From a virus, in the IMG/VR virus record IMGVR_UViG_3300032322_000641, positions 1-35,399 of that record: a stretch of 35,399 nt of DNA; one strand, 5' to 3'. Within the stretch, counting starts at the first letter, position 1. Every line of letters starts with the position of its first letter. The translations under genes were made by a program, and so were the position numbers. The notes below the pieces were generated by a model that saw only the letters and a program-made list of their open reading frames with translations, was not told the origin of the DNA and ran no database searches. Positions 15,240 through 22,140 of the stretch are shown here, one piece after another.

Positions 15240-15272
15240 CAAAGATATAATTTCAATCCAATACCAACCAAA
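15240..15272 (-). promoter_or_regulatory. Bacteroidota-type promoter, leaderless
   Basis: On the minus strand, TTTG (15272-15269) is followed after 21 bases by TATCTTTG (15247-15240), matching the TTTG / TAnnTTTG consensus. The ATG of the 47-residue gene begins four bases further on, so transcription would start at or beside the start codon. Confidence 0.75.
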
Positions 15273-15283
15273 TATTTTTGGAT

Positions 15284-15466
15284 TTATTTTTGCAATTTAG
15301 TTGCATTTTCCACTATCTTATTGATTTTCATGCACTCCGAATGAGATAATTCTGCTTTGCCGTTCACAAATTCATGCAGTTTTAGCTTACGGATGCCGGC
15401 TTTACGCTCAATGGCGGAGAGGTTAAATACGTGTTGACCTTTGAATAGTTGTTTGAGTTGTTCCAT
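15284..15466 (-). CDS. Small HTH protein, repressor-like
   Basis: The 60-residue protein contains a pattern resembling Cro/CI-like helix-turn-helix proteins: FNLSAIERKAGIRKLKLHEFVNGKAELSHSECMKI, with a first helix, an AxxxGI turn, a recognition helix and a following stabilising helix. It lies three bases downstream of the 84-residue gene in one transcript, whose promoter overlaps the early promoter. It is thus a natural candidate for the regulator of that switch. The size is minimal for a repressor, with no dimerisation domain, so Cro-like action is more likely than CI-like. DNA targets are unknown. Confidence 0.6.
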   Translation of the reverse strand: MEQLKQLFKGQHVFNLSAIERKAGIRKLKLHEFVNGKAELSHSECMKINKIVENATKLQK

Positions 15467-15469
15467 AAT

Positions 15470-15724
15470 TTATAGTGTGTTTTTTAAATATGCAATGTTT
15501 AATGATAATTCTGTTAATTGTGGGTTGCCTTGAAAAATATGAGGATATGAATATCCTAATTTTCTGATTTCATTTTGTACTTCACTAAAAATTAATTCTT
15601 TTTGTTGCTGCTCCATCTCCTTAGCCTTTTCAAATGCCAATTCAACATAATCCATATGTTCTGGATTAATGCTTTTTTTTATTGTTTTTTCTAGCCATTC
15701 TATTGGTGGTAATGATTTCTCCAT
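15470..15724 (-). CDS. Hypothetical helical protein
   Basis: The 84-residue protein is mostly helical and charged (IEWLEKTIKKSINPEHMDYVELAFEKAKEMEQQQKELIFSEVQNEIRKLG). The central AKEMEQQQ helix recalls another small protein of this genome at 24263-24496 (AKEMEKQQ); small proteins with this motif are common in Bacteroidota phages. No function is known. It is the first gene of the minus-strand transcript that carries the HTH protein and lies directly next to the overlapping divergent promoters. Confidence 0.65.
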   Translation of the reverse strand: MEKSLPPIEWLEKTIKKSINPEHMDYVELAFEKAKEMEQQQKELIFSEVQNEIRKLGYSYPHIFQGNPQLTELSLNIAYLKNTL

Positions 15725-15739
15725 AAAAATATATTTTTA

Positions 15740-15771
15740 CAAACCTACAAAATAATTTTGGTAGTATCAAA
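15740..15771 (-). promoter_or_regulatory. Minus-strand promoter of the divergent pair
   Basis: On the minus strand, TTTG (15771-15768) is followed after exactly 20 bases by TAGGTTTG (15747-15740), a full match to the Bacteroidota consensus. It drives the 84-residue and HTH genes. Its -33 element lies inside the spacer of the opposing plus-strand promoter. Confidence 0.75.
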
Positions 15772-15788
15772 ACTATTTGCAATCTTTG
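15757..15788 (+). promoter_or_regulatory. Early plus-strand promoter of the divergent pair
   Basis: TTTG (15757-15760), a 20-base spacer and AATCTTTG (15781-15788) match the consensus except for A in place of T at the first -7 position. It lies 19 bases before the RecT-like gene start at 15808. The promoter shares 15 bases with the minus-strand promoter, so the two cannot be occupied by polymerase at once. Confidence 0.65.
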
Positions 15789-15807
15789 AGTCCTAAAACA
15801 AAAACAC

Positions 15808-16524
15808 ATGAACATCGTAAAACACACCGCCACCGAAATAATGAGCATCGGTAAGGCGTTTGCGGAGTCCGGAATGTTTCCGGATATTAAATCCGCTGCT
15901 CAAGCAATCGTTAAAATTCAAGCAGGTGCAGAACTGGGCATCGCACCTTTTGCCGCTATGTCCGGCATCCACATTATTAGTGGTAAACCAACCATTGGGG
16001 CGGGCGTAATGGCTGCAATGGTAAAAGCATCCGGTAAGTACAATTACAAGGTAACGCAGCAGACTGATAAAGTATGCTCTATTGATTACTATGAAGGTGC
16101 AGAAATGGTAGGCACATCAACCTTCACAATCGAAGATGCAAAAAAAGCCGGAACTAAAAACACCGACAAATTTCCACGCAATATGTTATTTGCCAGGGCG
16201 ATGAGTAACGGGGTTAAGTGGTATACTCCGGATGTATTTGCAGGGCCGGTTTACGTTCCGGAGGAAATGGAATCAGTAGTGCAGCATCAAGGTATTGATA
16301 ATCTCAATGGCAGCATTTACGATATTGCTGCCGATACTTTGAAAACCAAACGCATCCTAACAGATGAACAATTTCAATCCGCTATCGTAAAAATACAAGA
16401 TGGCGAATGCATCAAAGGATCAACCGTAACCGTGTACGATTGGATTAAAACTGAATGCCAACTGACCGAAGCACAACAAAATACCTTTAACCTTTTAAAC
16501 ACCCAAGACAATGGAATTAATTAA
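15808..16524 (+). CDS. RecT-like single-strand annealing protein (probable)
   Basis: The 238-residue protein matches a phage family usually labelled RecT: a start with FAESGMFPDIKSAAQAIVKIQAGAELGIAPFAAMSGIHII, then GKPTIGAGVMAAMVKASGKY, and the conserved FPRNMLFARAMSNGVKWYTPDVFAGPVYVPEE. These proteins are thought to anneal single strands during recombination-dependent replication. It opens the early operon and lies upstream of SSB-like, nuclease and primase genes, which supports the role. Annealing activity has not been shown for this subgroup to my knowledge, so the function is inferred. Confidence 0.7.
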   Translation: MNIVKHTATEIMSIGKAFAESGMFPDIKSAAQAIVKIQAGAELGIAPFAAMSGIHIISGKPTIGAGVMAAMVKASGKYNYKVTQQTDKVCSIDYYEGAEMVGTSTFTIEDAKKAGTKNTDKFPRNMLFARAMSNGVKWYTPDVFAGPVYVPEEMESVVQHQGIDNLNGSIYDIAADTLKTKRILTDEQFQSAIVKIQDGECIKGSTVTVYDWIKTECQLTEAQQNTFNLLNTQDNGIN

Positions 16525-16975
16525 ATTCAACCACACAACAAAGGAAGAACGTACACAGGTAGTACGTGAAATCTTCCAGGAATTACTTGAAGGGCGCATT
16601 AACCCTATGGAGTTACACATCCGGATGAAGTGCATAGAGGAAGTAGTAAAGCAACTCACATCAATGCCTGCGTACAAAGCAATCGTACTGGATGATGCCG
16701 AGAAGCACGGCAAGTCCTTTCAGTATCAAAATGCGAAGGTTGATATAAGGGAAGTTGGGGTGAAGTATGATTATTCGGGGTGTGGGAATAGTACGTTAAA
16801 TGAATTGTACCAAAAGCAAAGTACTATAAATTCTGCTATAAAGGTGTATGAAGAATATCATAAACCTTTACCTGCATCCGGTATTCAAGTAGTACATCCC
16901 GAAACAGGCGAAGTAGAAACCCATTATCCACCTGCGAAAACTTCTACCACATCGGTGGCGGTAACTTTGAAGTAA
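16511..16975 (+). CDS. Hypothetical early protein
   Basis: This 154-residue protein overlaps the RecT-like gene by 14 bases and is translated in another frame. The first 65 residues are helical and charged (EERTQVVREIFQELLEGRINPMELHIRMKCIEEVVKQL), then a stretch with KVDIREVGVKYDYSGCGN and a long helix (NELYQKQSTINSAIKVYEEYHKPL), ending in a flexible tail. Proteins of this shape often follow RecT-like genes in phages of this group, perhaps as partners, but no domain was recognised. The tRNA-like gene follows six bases after the stop. Confidence 0.65.
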   Translation: MELIKFNHTTKEERTQVVREIFQELLEGRINPMELHIRMKCIEEVVKQLTSMPAYKAIVLDDAEKHGKSFQYQNAKVDIREVGVKYDYSGCGNSTLNELYQKQSTINSAIKVYEEYHKPLPASGIQVVHPETGEVETHYPPAKTSTTSVAVTLK

Positions 16976-16981
16976 ACGGCA

Positions 16982-17071
16982 ACCACCTTGGCGTAACCGA
17001 AAATGAATATCGGCTTGGGTAACGCCCCTGATTGTATCGGGGAGATACAGGTTCGAGTCCTGTAGGTGGTT
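16982..17071 (+). tRNA. tRNA-Thr(UGU)-like gene with hairpin in the D-loop
   Basis: The acceptor stem is ACCACCT (16982-16988) with AGGTGGT (17064-17070), 7 perfect pairs. T8 and G9 follow, then a D-stem GCGT (16991-16994) with ACGC (17022-17025). The anticodon stem is CCCTG (17026-17030) with CGGGG (17038-17042) around the 7-base loop ATTGTAT, anticodon TGT. The variable region is AGAT, and the T-arm is ACAGG with CCTGT around TTCGAGT. The D-loop is 27 bases, because a 17-base hairpin (CCGAAAATGAATATCGG) is inserted in it; without it the loop is a normal AACTTGGGTA. Base 26 is missing, A1-T72 replaces the usual G1, and CCA is not encoded. It may be a real tRNA or a mimic. Confidence 0.65.
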
Positions 17072-17106
17072 CTAAATCATACCGGCTCTGATTAACCGGC
17101 TTTGTT

Positions 17107-17379
17107 ATGGCTACATTCTACACAGGCAGCATCTGCCTATCAGACATCCCTAAAGAGAAAATTACCGAAGCAAAGAACGGTAAGAAGTATCTAAACCTTA
17201 CCCTATGGGTAAATGACACCGCCGACCAGTACGGCAACATTGGCAGCATTCAAGTATCTCAGACTAAGGAGCAAAGGGATGCACAGGAAAAGAAGCAGTA
17301 TATTGGGAACTTTAAGGCACCTACTGCGCAGGCGGCACCCGTACAGGCAGCTACTGAAGATTCCGGATTACCCTTTTAA
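17107..17379 (+). CDS. Single-stranded DNA-binding protein-like
   Basis: The 90-residue protein starts with two strands typical of a small OB-fold (FYTGSICLSDIPKEKI, KKYLNLTLWVND), then a flexible Ala/Gln-rich linker and the acidic tip TEDSGLPF. The tip matches the C-terminal peptide by which SSB proteins recruit replication partners, usually ending (D/E)xxPF. It lies in the early operon among the annealing protein, nuclease and primase, which supports SSB function. The OB region is shorter than in cellular SSB, so it may be a minimal form. The name is given on tip and context. Confidence 0.7.
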   Translation: MATFYTGSICLSDIPKEKITEAKNGKKYLNLTLWVNDTADQYGNIGSIQVSQTKEQRDAQEKKQYIGNFKAPTAQAAPVQAATEDSGLPF

Positions 17380-17386
17380 CTAACCA

Positions 17387-17411
17387 GGGAGGGGACACAT
17401 CAACCCCTCCC
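17387..17411 (+). other. Strong hairpin between early genes
   Basis: Arms GGGAGGGG (17387-17394) and CCCCTCCC (17404-17411) form an 8-bp GC-rich stem with a 9-base loop, just after the SSB-like stop and 14 bases before the next ATG. No T-tract follows, so it is unlikely to be a full terminator; it could protect the 3' end of processed mRNA or slow polymerase. Confidence 0.6.
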
Positions 17412-17424
17412 TTAACCACAAACC

Positions 17425-17619
17425 ATGACCATCCACCAATACATCGAACGCAAATACTTTCGGCTAAACACAATGGCAACAATCCGCAATGGGGTGTTAT
17501 ACCATTGGGTTAACGAAAGATGGATGCCGAATAAGGAATTTGAACGGATATTCCCGCTGCCTACGAAAGTGGGGAAGCAGTTAACTAATTTGGATAAGAA
17601 TAAGAATAGCCTACTATGA
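17425..17619 (+). CDS. Hypothetical protein
   Basis: A 64-residue basic protein (TIHQYIERKYFRLNTMATIRNGVLYHWVNERWMPNKEFERIF) with several Trp/Tyr and no recognised domain. Its stop overlaps the methyltransferase start at 17616 by four bases (ATGA), so translation is probably coupled. The tight operon context supports a real gene; size and charge would suit a small nucleic-acid-binding or partner protein, but this is only a guess from composition. Confidence 0.6.
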   Translation: MTIHQYIERKYFRLNTMATIRNGVLYHWVNERWMPNKEFERIFPLPTKVGKQLTNLDKNKNSLL

Positions 17620-18422
17620 TTGAGTTAAATAAGATATACAATGAGAATTGTATTGATACAATGAATAGGATACCGGATAAATTTATTGATTTAACTGTAA
17701 CATCACCTCCATACGATAATTTGAGAGATTACCAAGGATACTCTTTTCCGTTTGAAGATATTGCAAAAGAGTTATATCGTATTACAAAAGTTGGTGGAGT
17801 ATTAGTATGGATAGTTGGCGATGCAACAATTAATGGCAGCGAAACAGGTACATCATTTAGACAAGCATTATTTTTTATGCAATGCGGCTTTAATTTACAT
17901 GACACAATGATTTATAGTAAAACACCAAGTTTTCCTGCTGCAACTGGTGATAAAAGATATTCTCAATCATTTGAGTATATGTTTATTTTCAGCAAAGCAG
18001 AGCCTAAAACTGCTAATTTATTAAAGGACACAAAAAATAAATGGGGCGGTTCTACTTCATGGGGTAAAACATCAGAGCGTAAAAAAGATGGAACTATTAA
18101 AGAAAGAGAATTGATTAATGTACAGGAGTTTGGGTATAGGTTTAATAATTGGGAATATGCAACAGGGAAAGGAAATACTACCCGTGATGATATTGCTTTT
18201 TTGCACCCTGCTATGTTTCCTGAAAAACTTGCAGAAGACCATATTTTAAGTTGGAGCAATGAAGGAGATATTGTTTATGACTGCTTTGGTGGCTCGGGTA
18301 CAACTGCTAAAATGTCTCATAAATGGAAGCGTAATTGGGTATTATCTGAAATATCAACTGAATACACCGAAATGGCAAACAAAAGACTACAACCATACCT
18401 TTCACAATCAACCCTATTCTAA
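17616..18422 (+). CDS. DNA methyltransferase, beta class (N4-cytosine or N6-adenine)
   Basis: The catalytic motif IV is TSPPY (residues 29-33) and the SAM-binding motif I is FGGSGTT (224-230) near the C-terminus. This order (catalytic before SAM-binding) defines the beta class. The SPPY form is typical of N4-cytosine enzymes, though N6-adenine cannot be excluded. Length, 268 residues, is usual for an orphan phage enzyme. The target region around 100-190 (GYRFNNWEYATGKGN) sets sequence specificity, which is unknown. It should mark phage DNA against host restriction or time packaging. No adjacent cognate restriction enzyme is apparent. Confidence 0.85.
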   Translation: MIELNKIYNENCIDTMNRIPDKFIDLTVTSPPYDNLRDYQGYSFPFEDIAKELYRITKVGGVLVWIVGDATINGSETGTSFRQALFFMQCGFNLHDTMIYSKTPSFPAATGDKRYSQSFEYMFIFSKAEPKTANLLKDTKNKWGGSTSWGKTSERKKDGTIKERELINVQEFGYRFNNWEYATGKGNTTRDDIAFLHPAMFPEKLAEDHILSWSNEGDIVYDCFGGSGTTAKMSHKWKRNWVLSEISTEYTEMANKRLQPYLSQSTLF

Positions 18423-18868
18423 TGAAACAACTCCCCCTCTGGAAACTACGCTATAACACCGCCCATTACAATTACACCGCCCAACGTACCCCAAGCATCG
18501 TAAAGGATGGTTTATACACGCCACCGCCTACGCCTGTAGTTACTAAATCCAATGGGCTGACTACGTTTATTATTAACTTCCTTAACTGGAGTGGATACCG
18601 GGCTACACGTATAAATACTATGGGCAGGCAAATTAATGGGAAGTTTATCCCATCTGCAACAAGGAAGGGGACTGCTGATATTTCGGCTACGATCCGGGAT
18701 AAGAACGGAATAGGCAGAAGCATTATGATAGAAATAAAAGTTGGGAAAGATAAAGCATCGCAGTATCAATTAGATGAGCAAAAAAAAGAAAGACAGGCAG
18801 GCGGCATCTATGAATTTATATCTACACCGGAACAATTTTTTACATTATTTGATTCAATAGTAAATTAA
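18422..18868 (+). CDS. VRR-NUC domain nuclease
   Basis: Residues 50-148 of this 148-residue protein show the VRR-NUC pattern: INFLNWSGYRATRIN, then RKGTADISATI, then IMIEIKVGKDKASQYQLDEQKKERQAGGIYEFI. The Asp in GTADI and Glu-x-Lys in IEIK form the PD-(D/E)XK active site. Such free-standing domains resolve branched DNA, like Holliday-junction resolvases. The start overlaps the methyltransferase stop by one base (TAATG). With the RecT-like and primase genes it probably serves replication and recombination or clears branches before packaging. Confidence 0.8.
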   Translation: MKQLPLWKLRYNTAHYNYTAQRTPSIVKDGLYTPPPTPVVTKSNGLTTFIINFLNWSGYRATRINTMGRQINGKFIPSATRKGTADISATIRDKNGIGRSIMIEIKVGKDKASQYQLDEQKKERQAGGIYEFISTPEQFFTLFDSIVN

Positions 18869-18879
18869 TTGTATATTTG
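18848..18879 (+). promoter_or_regulatory. Bacteroidota-type promoter
   Basis: TTTG (18848-18851), a 20-base spacer and TATATTTG (18872-18879) match the consensus exactly. Transcription would start about 18881-18886, immediately at the 5' end of the structured RNA. The promoter overlaps the end of the VRR-NUC gene, so the RNA has a separate start within the early operon. Confidence 0.75.
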
Positions 18880-18881
18880 TA

Positions 18882-18966
18882 TTGTTGTGTGGTAGCAACA
18901 ATTAAGAACTTTATGCCCGAAGATTAGGGATGCGACTACCACCGCTCCCTTTTCTGAGGGTTTTTT
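18882..18966 (+). ncRNA. Structured RNA with kissing hairpins and terminator-like end
   Basis: About 85 bases between the promoter and the HNH gene fold into two hairpins. Hairpin 1 has stem TTGTTG (18882-18887) with CAACAA (18896-18901) and loop TGTGGTAG. Hairpin 2 has stem GGGA-GCG (18927-18934, one T bulge) with CGCTCCC (18943-18949) and loop ACTACCAC. Seven loop bases, GTGGTAG (18889-18895) and CTACCAC (18936-18942), are fully complementary, so the loops can kiss, or alternatively form one 7-bp stem enclosing the middle. At the 3' end CCCT (18947-18950) pairs with AGGG (18957-18960) before TTTTTT, a terminator that competes with hairpin 2. It may be a small RNA or a leader that controls the next gene. 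Confidence 0.65.
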
Positions 18967-18970
18967 ATTT

Positions 18971-19741
18971 ATGGAAAAGGAATGTAAAGAATGTACTAAA
19001 TTATTTAGAGTAAAGCCATCTCATTTTAGTAGAAGAATAGTTTGTTCTAAAAAATGCCAATCTGAATTATATAAAAAAAGTATGATTGGTGTAAACAACC
19101 CAAATTATAAAAACAACTTAATAAAAGAATTTACCTGTATAAGTTGTAATACTAAATTTATACTACCGACAAGAAAAAAAGTAGTAAAAACATGTTCTAA
19201 GAAATGTTATTTAAAAAATCTTAGTAAACTACACAAAGGAAAAACAATATTTAACAAAAGGAAAAGAACGCATATTACATTAGATAAAATGTTTTGTAAA
19301 TGCGGAACAAAAAAAGATGTTAAATCAAATACATGTTCAACGTGTTTTATAAATTCTATAAAAAGGGAGTATAAAAAATGTGTAATTTGTTCAAATGTTT
19401 TCTACCCTAATACAAATAGAGCTAAATTTTGCTCAGTTGAATGTATAAAAATAAATAAACAAAAAACTACAAAAGGTAAAGGTAATCCCAACTGGAAAGG
19501 AGGAATTGGTTCTGCCAATCAAATAGAAAGAAAATCAAAAGAATTTAAAGATTGGAGATTGTCTGTTTTTATAAGAGATAAATACACTTGCTTGGATTGC
19601 GGTAAAATAGGTGGTACTTTGCATGCCCACCACATTTTGCCATTTGCGAAATATAAAGAATTAAGATTTGAAATAACCAATGGAAAAACTTTATGTGTTA
19701 GCTGCCATAAAAAGTATCATACAAACATGAATTTTAAATAA
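18971..19741 (+). CDS. HNH homing-type endonuclease with zinc fingers
   Basis: This 256-residue protein is built from several short Cys-pair modules (CKECTKLF...CSKKC, CISCNTKF...CSKKC, CKCG...CSTC, CVICSNVF...CSVEC), then GKGNPNWKGGI (a NUMOD-like linker) and a C-terminal HNH domain at about 192-250: RDKYTCLDCGK, HAHHILPF, NGKTLCVSCHKKYH. The Cys4 pairs hold a structural zinc and the HH is the active-site region. Free-standing enzymes like this are mobile homing or nicking nucleases. It is distinctly more AT-rich than its neighbours, a sign of separate acquisition. Start is the ATG five bases after the T-run of the structured RNA. Confidence 0.85.
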   Translation: MEKECKECTKLFRVKPSHFSRRIVCSKKCQSELYKKSMIGVNNPNYKNNLIKEFTCISCNTKFILPTRKKVVKTCSKKCYLKNLSKLHKGKTIFNKRKRTHITLDKMFCKCGTKKDVKSNTCSTCFINSIKREYKKCVICSNVFYPNTNRAKFCSVECIKINKQKTTKGKGNPNWKGGIGSANQIERKSKEFKDWRLSVFIRDKYTCLDCGKIGGTLHAHHILPFAKYKELRFEITNGKTLCVSCHKKYHTNMNFK

Positions 19742-19748
19742 CCCACCA

Positions 19749-21950
19749 ATGCACCAATACACCGACTACCAATCACTCGGATTAAAAGTCATCCCTATAC
19801 AATGGGATAGCGAAACAAAGCAACCTGTATCACATCGCAACTGGAGCAATCCCGATGACCTGCACCTTCGCCCTACGGATAATGGGTTAATGATACTAAC
19901 AGGCAACAACTACGGCTGCTTAGACTTTGACCTCAAGAATACAAAAGATAAGGAACTATTCAGCAAGTGGATGGCTATAATAACCAACGAGGCACCAGAA
20001 ATCTTCAGCAAGGTATTCATTGAACAAACCCGCAACGCAGGGTATCACGTGTGGCTGAACTATGCAGCACTACCCAACAAGACACCGCTTGCCGAATCCC
20101 CAGAGGGTAACGAGGTAATCGCCCTGTATTCAAATGGCCCGGTGGTTTACACATTTCCAACACCCGGTTATACAGAATTTCACCAAAGTATGGAAGATGT
20201 GCAGGAGTTAACTGAAAGTGAGTATAACTACCTAATAGAAGTTTCACAATACTTTAACGAATACAAACCCAAGTACGACCCAAGCAAGAAAGCAATTAGC
20301 TATCCGGCCGGGTATGAGCAGCAAATGAGCGACTTTGATACGCAAATATCCGATAGTGATTTCGATACCTTACTTGCAGATATAGGACTAATTCCCATAC
20401 AAGGCTACCGATACGGTAAGAATGATAAGTTCCAGGCATACAGGCGCAAGGGTAGCGATTCGGCCGGCATATCCGCTAAAGTGTATTATAACGCTCGCAG
20501 GGTTATGATATTCAGCGCATCCATGAGTAACTTTCCCCACTGGCACAATAAAGAGCAATATCCGGTGTGGTGCTTGCCGCCATCGTTTATTCTGTTCTAC
20601 CACCTCGGCAGGGATTGGGATGCCGTACTCAAACACATAGGCATTGAACCCGTTGAACAGGGTTACCCTTATAGTATTTTCCCACAACTTATTAACAATT
20701 CGCTGCACGAAGTAGCAACCGAAATGAGTCTATGCCCGGAGTTTCTTGCTACGGCCGGAATATGGACTATATCATCACTTGCTGGCAACTGCTACACATC
20801 CGACTTCCACAATGTTAAAAACATCGTATTTGCCATAATGATTGCCCCGGTATCGGTGGGTAAAACACCTGCATTCAAAGCTATGTGTGAGGAACCATTA
20901 GCCGGGCTATTAAAAACAGAAGATGCCGCCTATAAATTAGCAATCGATAACTGGCTACTTGAGAAAGCATCCGCCAATGTAAATAAGGAATCATTCAGCA
21001 AACCCAAGCCTAAACGATTTCACCCATTTGCAGTTGATGGCACAACGGAGGGCTACATCGCCCTAATGCAAGACCAGGAAGCAGGCATGGGGGTATATCA
21101 CGATGAAGCGGAAACAATACTTAATGCAGGGGCGCACAAAGCCAATAACGATGCAATTTCATTTTTCACCCAAGCATTCACCGGGGGCAGGTACACTCAA
21201 ATCAGAGCAGATCGGGAGAAAGAAAGGGTAGTTAAATCCCTTAACATATCCCTGCTAATGGGTACGCAGCCATCCAGGTTAGCGCACATATTCGGTGCCG
21301 ATAAAATTCAATCAGGATTTGCAAGCCGATTCCTTATGGTAAAATCCGATTACATCAAACTGAATGAAGATGCCGACCCATTCAGCGGTGGCCGGCAAAT
21401 GTGTAAGGAATGGAAGGAACTCGTTACTCACCTTTACCGCATTAACAAAGAATTTGCAGCCGGAGATTGTGCGCCCATACGTATTGAGATTACACCGGAT
21501 GCGAAAACACTATACACGAAGTACTACAGGCAGAATTTAGCGGATGCCAATAGCCGGATGGCAGGTAAGGCCGAGCAATACATAATGGGTGCGGAAGCTA
21601 AAATGAGCGCATACTTCCCACGAATGTGCCATGTGGTAAGTATCTGTCATAATCCACTAAAACCGGTTATAACGGTGGAAATAGTCAACAAAGCATATAA
21701 CCTATACAGGTACTATGCCGAGAGTACGATATCCATAATTAGTGAGTTATGCGCTGAAACTGAATCCGGATTGCCTGCAGACCTGCGCCTGTTAGTTGAT
21801 AACCTACCGCCAAAGTTTACAACAAAGGAGGTAGATTTGCTATGTGTAAGATTTAACATTAAGCCTAAAAGGTTTTTCAATGCGATTCGCAGGGCTGACT
21901 TTGCGAGGGTGATTAAGAGGGTGGCGCATGGGCAGTATGAGAAAATGTAG
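19749..21950 (+). CDS. Primase-helicase-like replication protein (PrimPol-DUF3987)
   Basis: The 733-residue protein joins two parts. Residues about 1-170 resemble the bifunctional primase/polymerase (PrimPol) fold: VIPIQWD, the metal-binding DFD (CLDFDLK, Asp59 and Asp61) and AGYHVW with His100. Residues about 310-730 match DUF3987, a DnaB/RepA-like ATPase: a Walker A-like APVSVGKT (366-373), GVYHDEAETI as probable Walker B, and LLMGTQPSR later. Such fusions prime and unwind phage or plasmid DNA at the origin. The gene is the last of the early operon; a strong terminator and the iteron-bearing candidate origin follow directly, consistent with an initiator role. Confidence 0.8.
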   Translation: MHQYTDYQSLGLKVIPIQWDSETKQPVSHRNWSNPDDLHLRPTDNGLMILTGNNYGCLDFDLKNTKDKELFSKWMAIITNEAPEIFSKVFIEQTRNAGYHVWLNYAALPNKTPLAESPEGNEVIALYSNGPVVYTFPTPGYTEFHQSMEDVQELTESEYNYLIEVSQYFNEYKPKYDPSKKAISYPAGYEQQMSDFDTQISDSDFDTLLADIGLIPIQGYRYGKNDKFQAYRRKGSDSAGISAKVYYNARRVMIFSASMSNFPHWHNKEQYPVWCLPPSFILFYHLGRDWDAVLKHIGIEPVEQGYPYSIFPQLINNSLHEVATEMSLCPEFLATAGIWTISSLAGNCYTSDFHNVKNIVFAIMIAPVSVGKTPAFKAMCEEPLAGLLKTEDAAYKLAIDNWLLEKASANVNKESFSKPKPKRFHPFAVDGTTEGYIALMQDQEAGMGVYHDEAETILNAGAHKANNDAISFFTQAFTGGRYTQIRADREKERVVKSLNISLLMGTQPSRLAHIFGADKIQSGFASRFLMVKSDYIKLNEDADPFSGGRQMCKEWKELVTHLYRINKEFAAGDCAPIRIEITPDAKTLYTKYYRQNLADANSRMAGKAEQYIMGAEAKMSAYFPRMCHVVSICHNPLKPVITVEIVNKAYNLYRYYAESTISIISELCAETESGLPADLRLLVDNLPPKFTTKEVDLLCVRFNIKPKRFFNAIRRADFARVIKRVAHGQYEKM

Positions 21951-22003
21951 TTGGTTACAATTACTAACCAACTGAAATAATATTTCATGTGGTGTTTTGG
22001 TTT

Positions 22004-22033
22004 CCCCTGGTGTTTCTACATCGGGGGTTTTTT
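22004..22033 (+). terminator. Intrinsic terminator of the early operon
   Basis: Stem CCCCTGGTGT (22004-22013) pairs with ACATCGGGGG (22018-22027) over ten base pairs, two of them G-T, around loop TTCT, then six T. It lies 53 bases after the primase stop and closes the early transcript before the iteron region. Confidence 0.85.
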
Positions 22034-22140
22034 ATACCCATTTACGCCCAAATTGGGGGTAATACTCAACATTAATACCTAATTTGATTGATAAAGCCAA
22101 TGTTTGTGAGCGATAAACTATACCATTTAGTTGGCATCAA

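Noticed and set aside
16976-17106. Group I intron or tmRNA
   Set aside because: The segment is fully explained by a tRNA cloverleaf with one inserted hairpin; there is no intron core or tag frame.
18882-19741. HEARO/ωRNA with IsrB
   Set aside because: The protein has no RuvC motifs, and I cannot match the RNA to that family; only the arrangement is similar.
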